DNA from: Candidatus Rifleibacteriota bacterium
GTDB taxonomy: Bacteria > Riflebacteria > Ozemobacteria > Ozemobacterales > Ozemobacteraceae
Direction of reading: 5' to 3'
Length of the DNA: 5,405 nucleotides
NCBI GenBank assembly: GCA_022704885.1
Contig: JAKJFO010000254.1
Span: forward strand, 1 to 5,405
Shown here: positions 4,970-5,405 of the stretch, one piece after another
How positions within the stretch are numbered: the first letter of the stretch is position 1
Layout of the letters: each line of letters opens with the position of its first letter
Notes under the pieces: model-generated
The model's database searches: none
Told to the model about the DNA's origin: nothing
Seen by the model: only the letters and a program-made list of their open reading frames with translations
Translations under genes and position numbers: made by a program

Positions 4970-5405
4970 GTGACAGAGAAGATCACATTAAACACAGCTG
5001 ATAACGATAACCTGCGGCATGAAAAGAATCCGAGAGAAGTCGCCGATAAGGCTGCCGGCACGCCTGAACTGCTGGCAGAGCTTGAGCGTCTGCAGAAGAC
5101 CGAAATGGTCGGACGGCTGGCGGGGAGTGTTGCTGATGATTTGAGCAACATGCTCAGTGTGATTCTTGGACATGCCGAAATAGCCTTGAGCTGGATCGAC
5201 TCATCACATCATCTCTATGAAAACCTGCAGGAAATCTACAAAGCGGCCGAGCAATCGAGCGATCTGGTCAGGCAGCTGCTGGTATTTGCCCGTCGTCAGC
5301 CGGTCACCGCGAAGATCCAGGATCTCGATGCGACAATAAGTAACATGATGCCGCTGCTGCAACATCTGGTTCGCGATAACGTAGAACTGATATGGAAACC
5401 ATCGC
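4970..5405 (+). CDS. Histidine-kinase-like protein, N-terminal part, phosphoacceptor His replaced by Asp; runs off the window
   Basis: 145 complete codons are present. Residues 33-46 form a short coil (ELLAELERLQKTEM), followed directly by a HisKA-like dimerisation segment, VGRLAGSVADDLSNMLSVILGHAEIAL (47-73), and a second helix containing LVRQLLVFARRQ. In relatives this box reads roughly [11 protein letters not shown], where the His is phosphorylated. Here D56 (GAT, 5135-5137) occupies that place, and the following residues also differ (DLSN instead of DFNN). The second helix and its link towards an expected ATPase domain look normal. There is no sensor domain or membrane segment ahead of the coil. 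The start is GTG 4970, the only reasonable one before ATG 5105, with a weak ribosome binding site. The gene diverges from the B12-sensor operon. Whether a GHKL ATPase or receiver domain follows is outside the window. Confidence 0.8.
   Translation, partial: MTEKITLNTADNDNLRHEKNPREVADKAAGTPELLAELERLQKTEMVGRLAGSVADDLSNMLSVILGHAEIALSWIDSSHHLYENLQEIYKAAEQSSDLVRQLLVFARRQPVTAKIQDLDATISNMMPLLQHLVRDNVELIWKPS

Overview
The window looks like a bacterial chromosome, probably from a Gram-negative or deep-branching lineage. The genes are tightly packed, the translation genes are GC-rich (hand counts of single 60-base rows gave about 70% in the prfA end and 63% in prmC), and strong GGAGG-type ribosome binding sites are used. 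I cannot name the genus. All calls come from reading motifs; no database search was possible.

Positions 2-2449 (+) form a translation-factor cluster: the 3' end of prfA (release factor 1), prmC (the methyltransferase that modifies the release-factor GGQ glutamine) and tsaC/Sua5 (threonylcarbamoyl-AMP synthase for tRNA t6A). Between prfA and prmC sits a complete vapBC-type toxin-antitoxin module (341-942). It is visibly more AT-rich than its neighbours and has its own promoter and operator-like repeats. It looks like a later insertion, and prmC now lacks a good Shine-Dalgarno sequence of its own.

Positions 2444-4715 (-) form a two-gene signalling operon, transcribed towards the translation cluster and overlapping tsaC by 6 nt at the stop codons. 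The first gene encodes a stand-alone cobalamin-binding sensor with the W-x9-EH cap motif and the E-x-H-x-x-G cobalamin motif of CarH-type B12 photoreceptors, but with an unfamiliar helical N-terminus in place of a MerR DNA-binding domain. The second gene overlaps it and encodes an RsbU/SpoIIE-type PP2C serine phosphatase with a PAS-like N-terminus and a coiled-coil linker. The arrangement suggests that B12 and/or light state is passed to a phosphatase, and so possibly to a partner-switching pathway, rather than directly to DNA.

Positions 4716-4969 are a divergent control region with a promoter candidate in each direction and several repeats. From 4970 to the window end (+) runs the start of a histidine-kinase-like gene. 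Its H-box has Asp where the phosphoacceptor His should be, so it may be a pseudokinase.

The most notable proposal is the locus from 2444 to 5405: a B12 sensor without a DNA-binding domain, coupled to a PP2C phosphatase and divergent from a kinase lacking its phosphoacceptor. No rsbV/rsbW/STAS gene is visible in the window.
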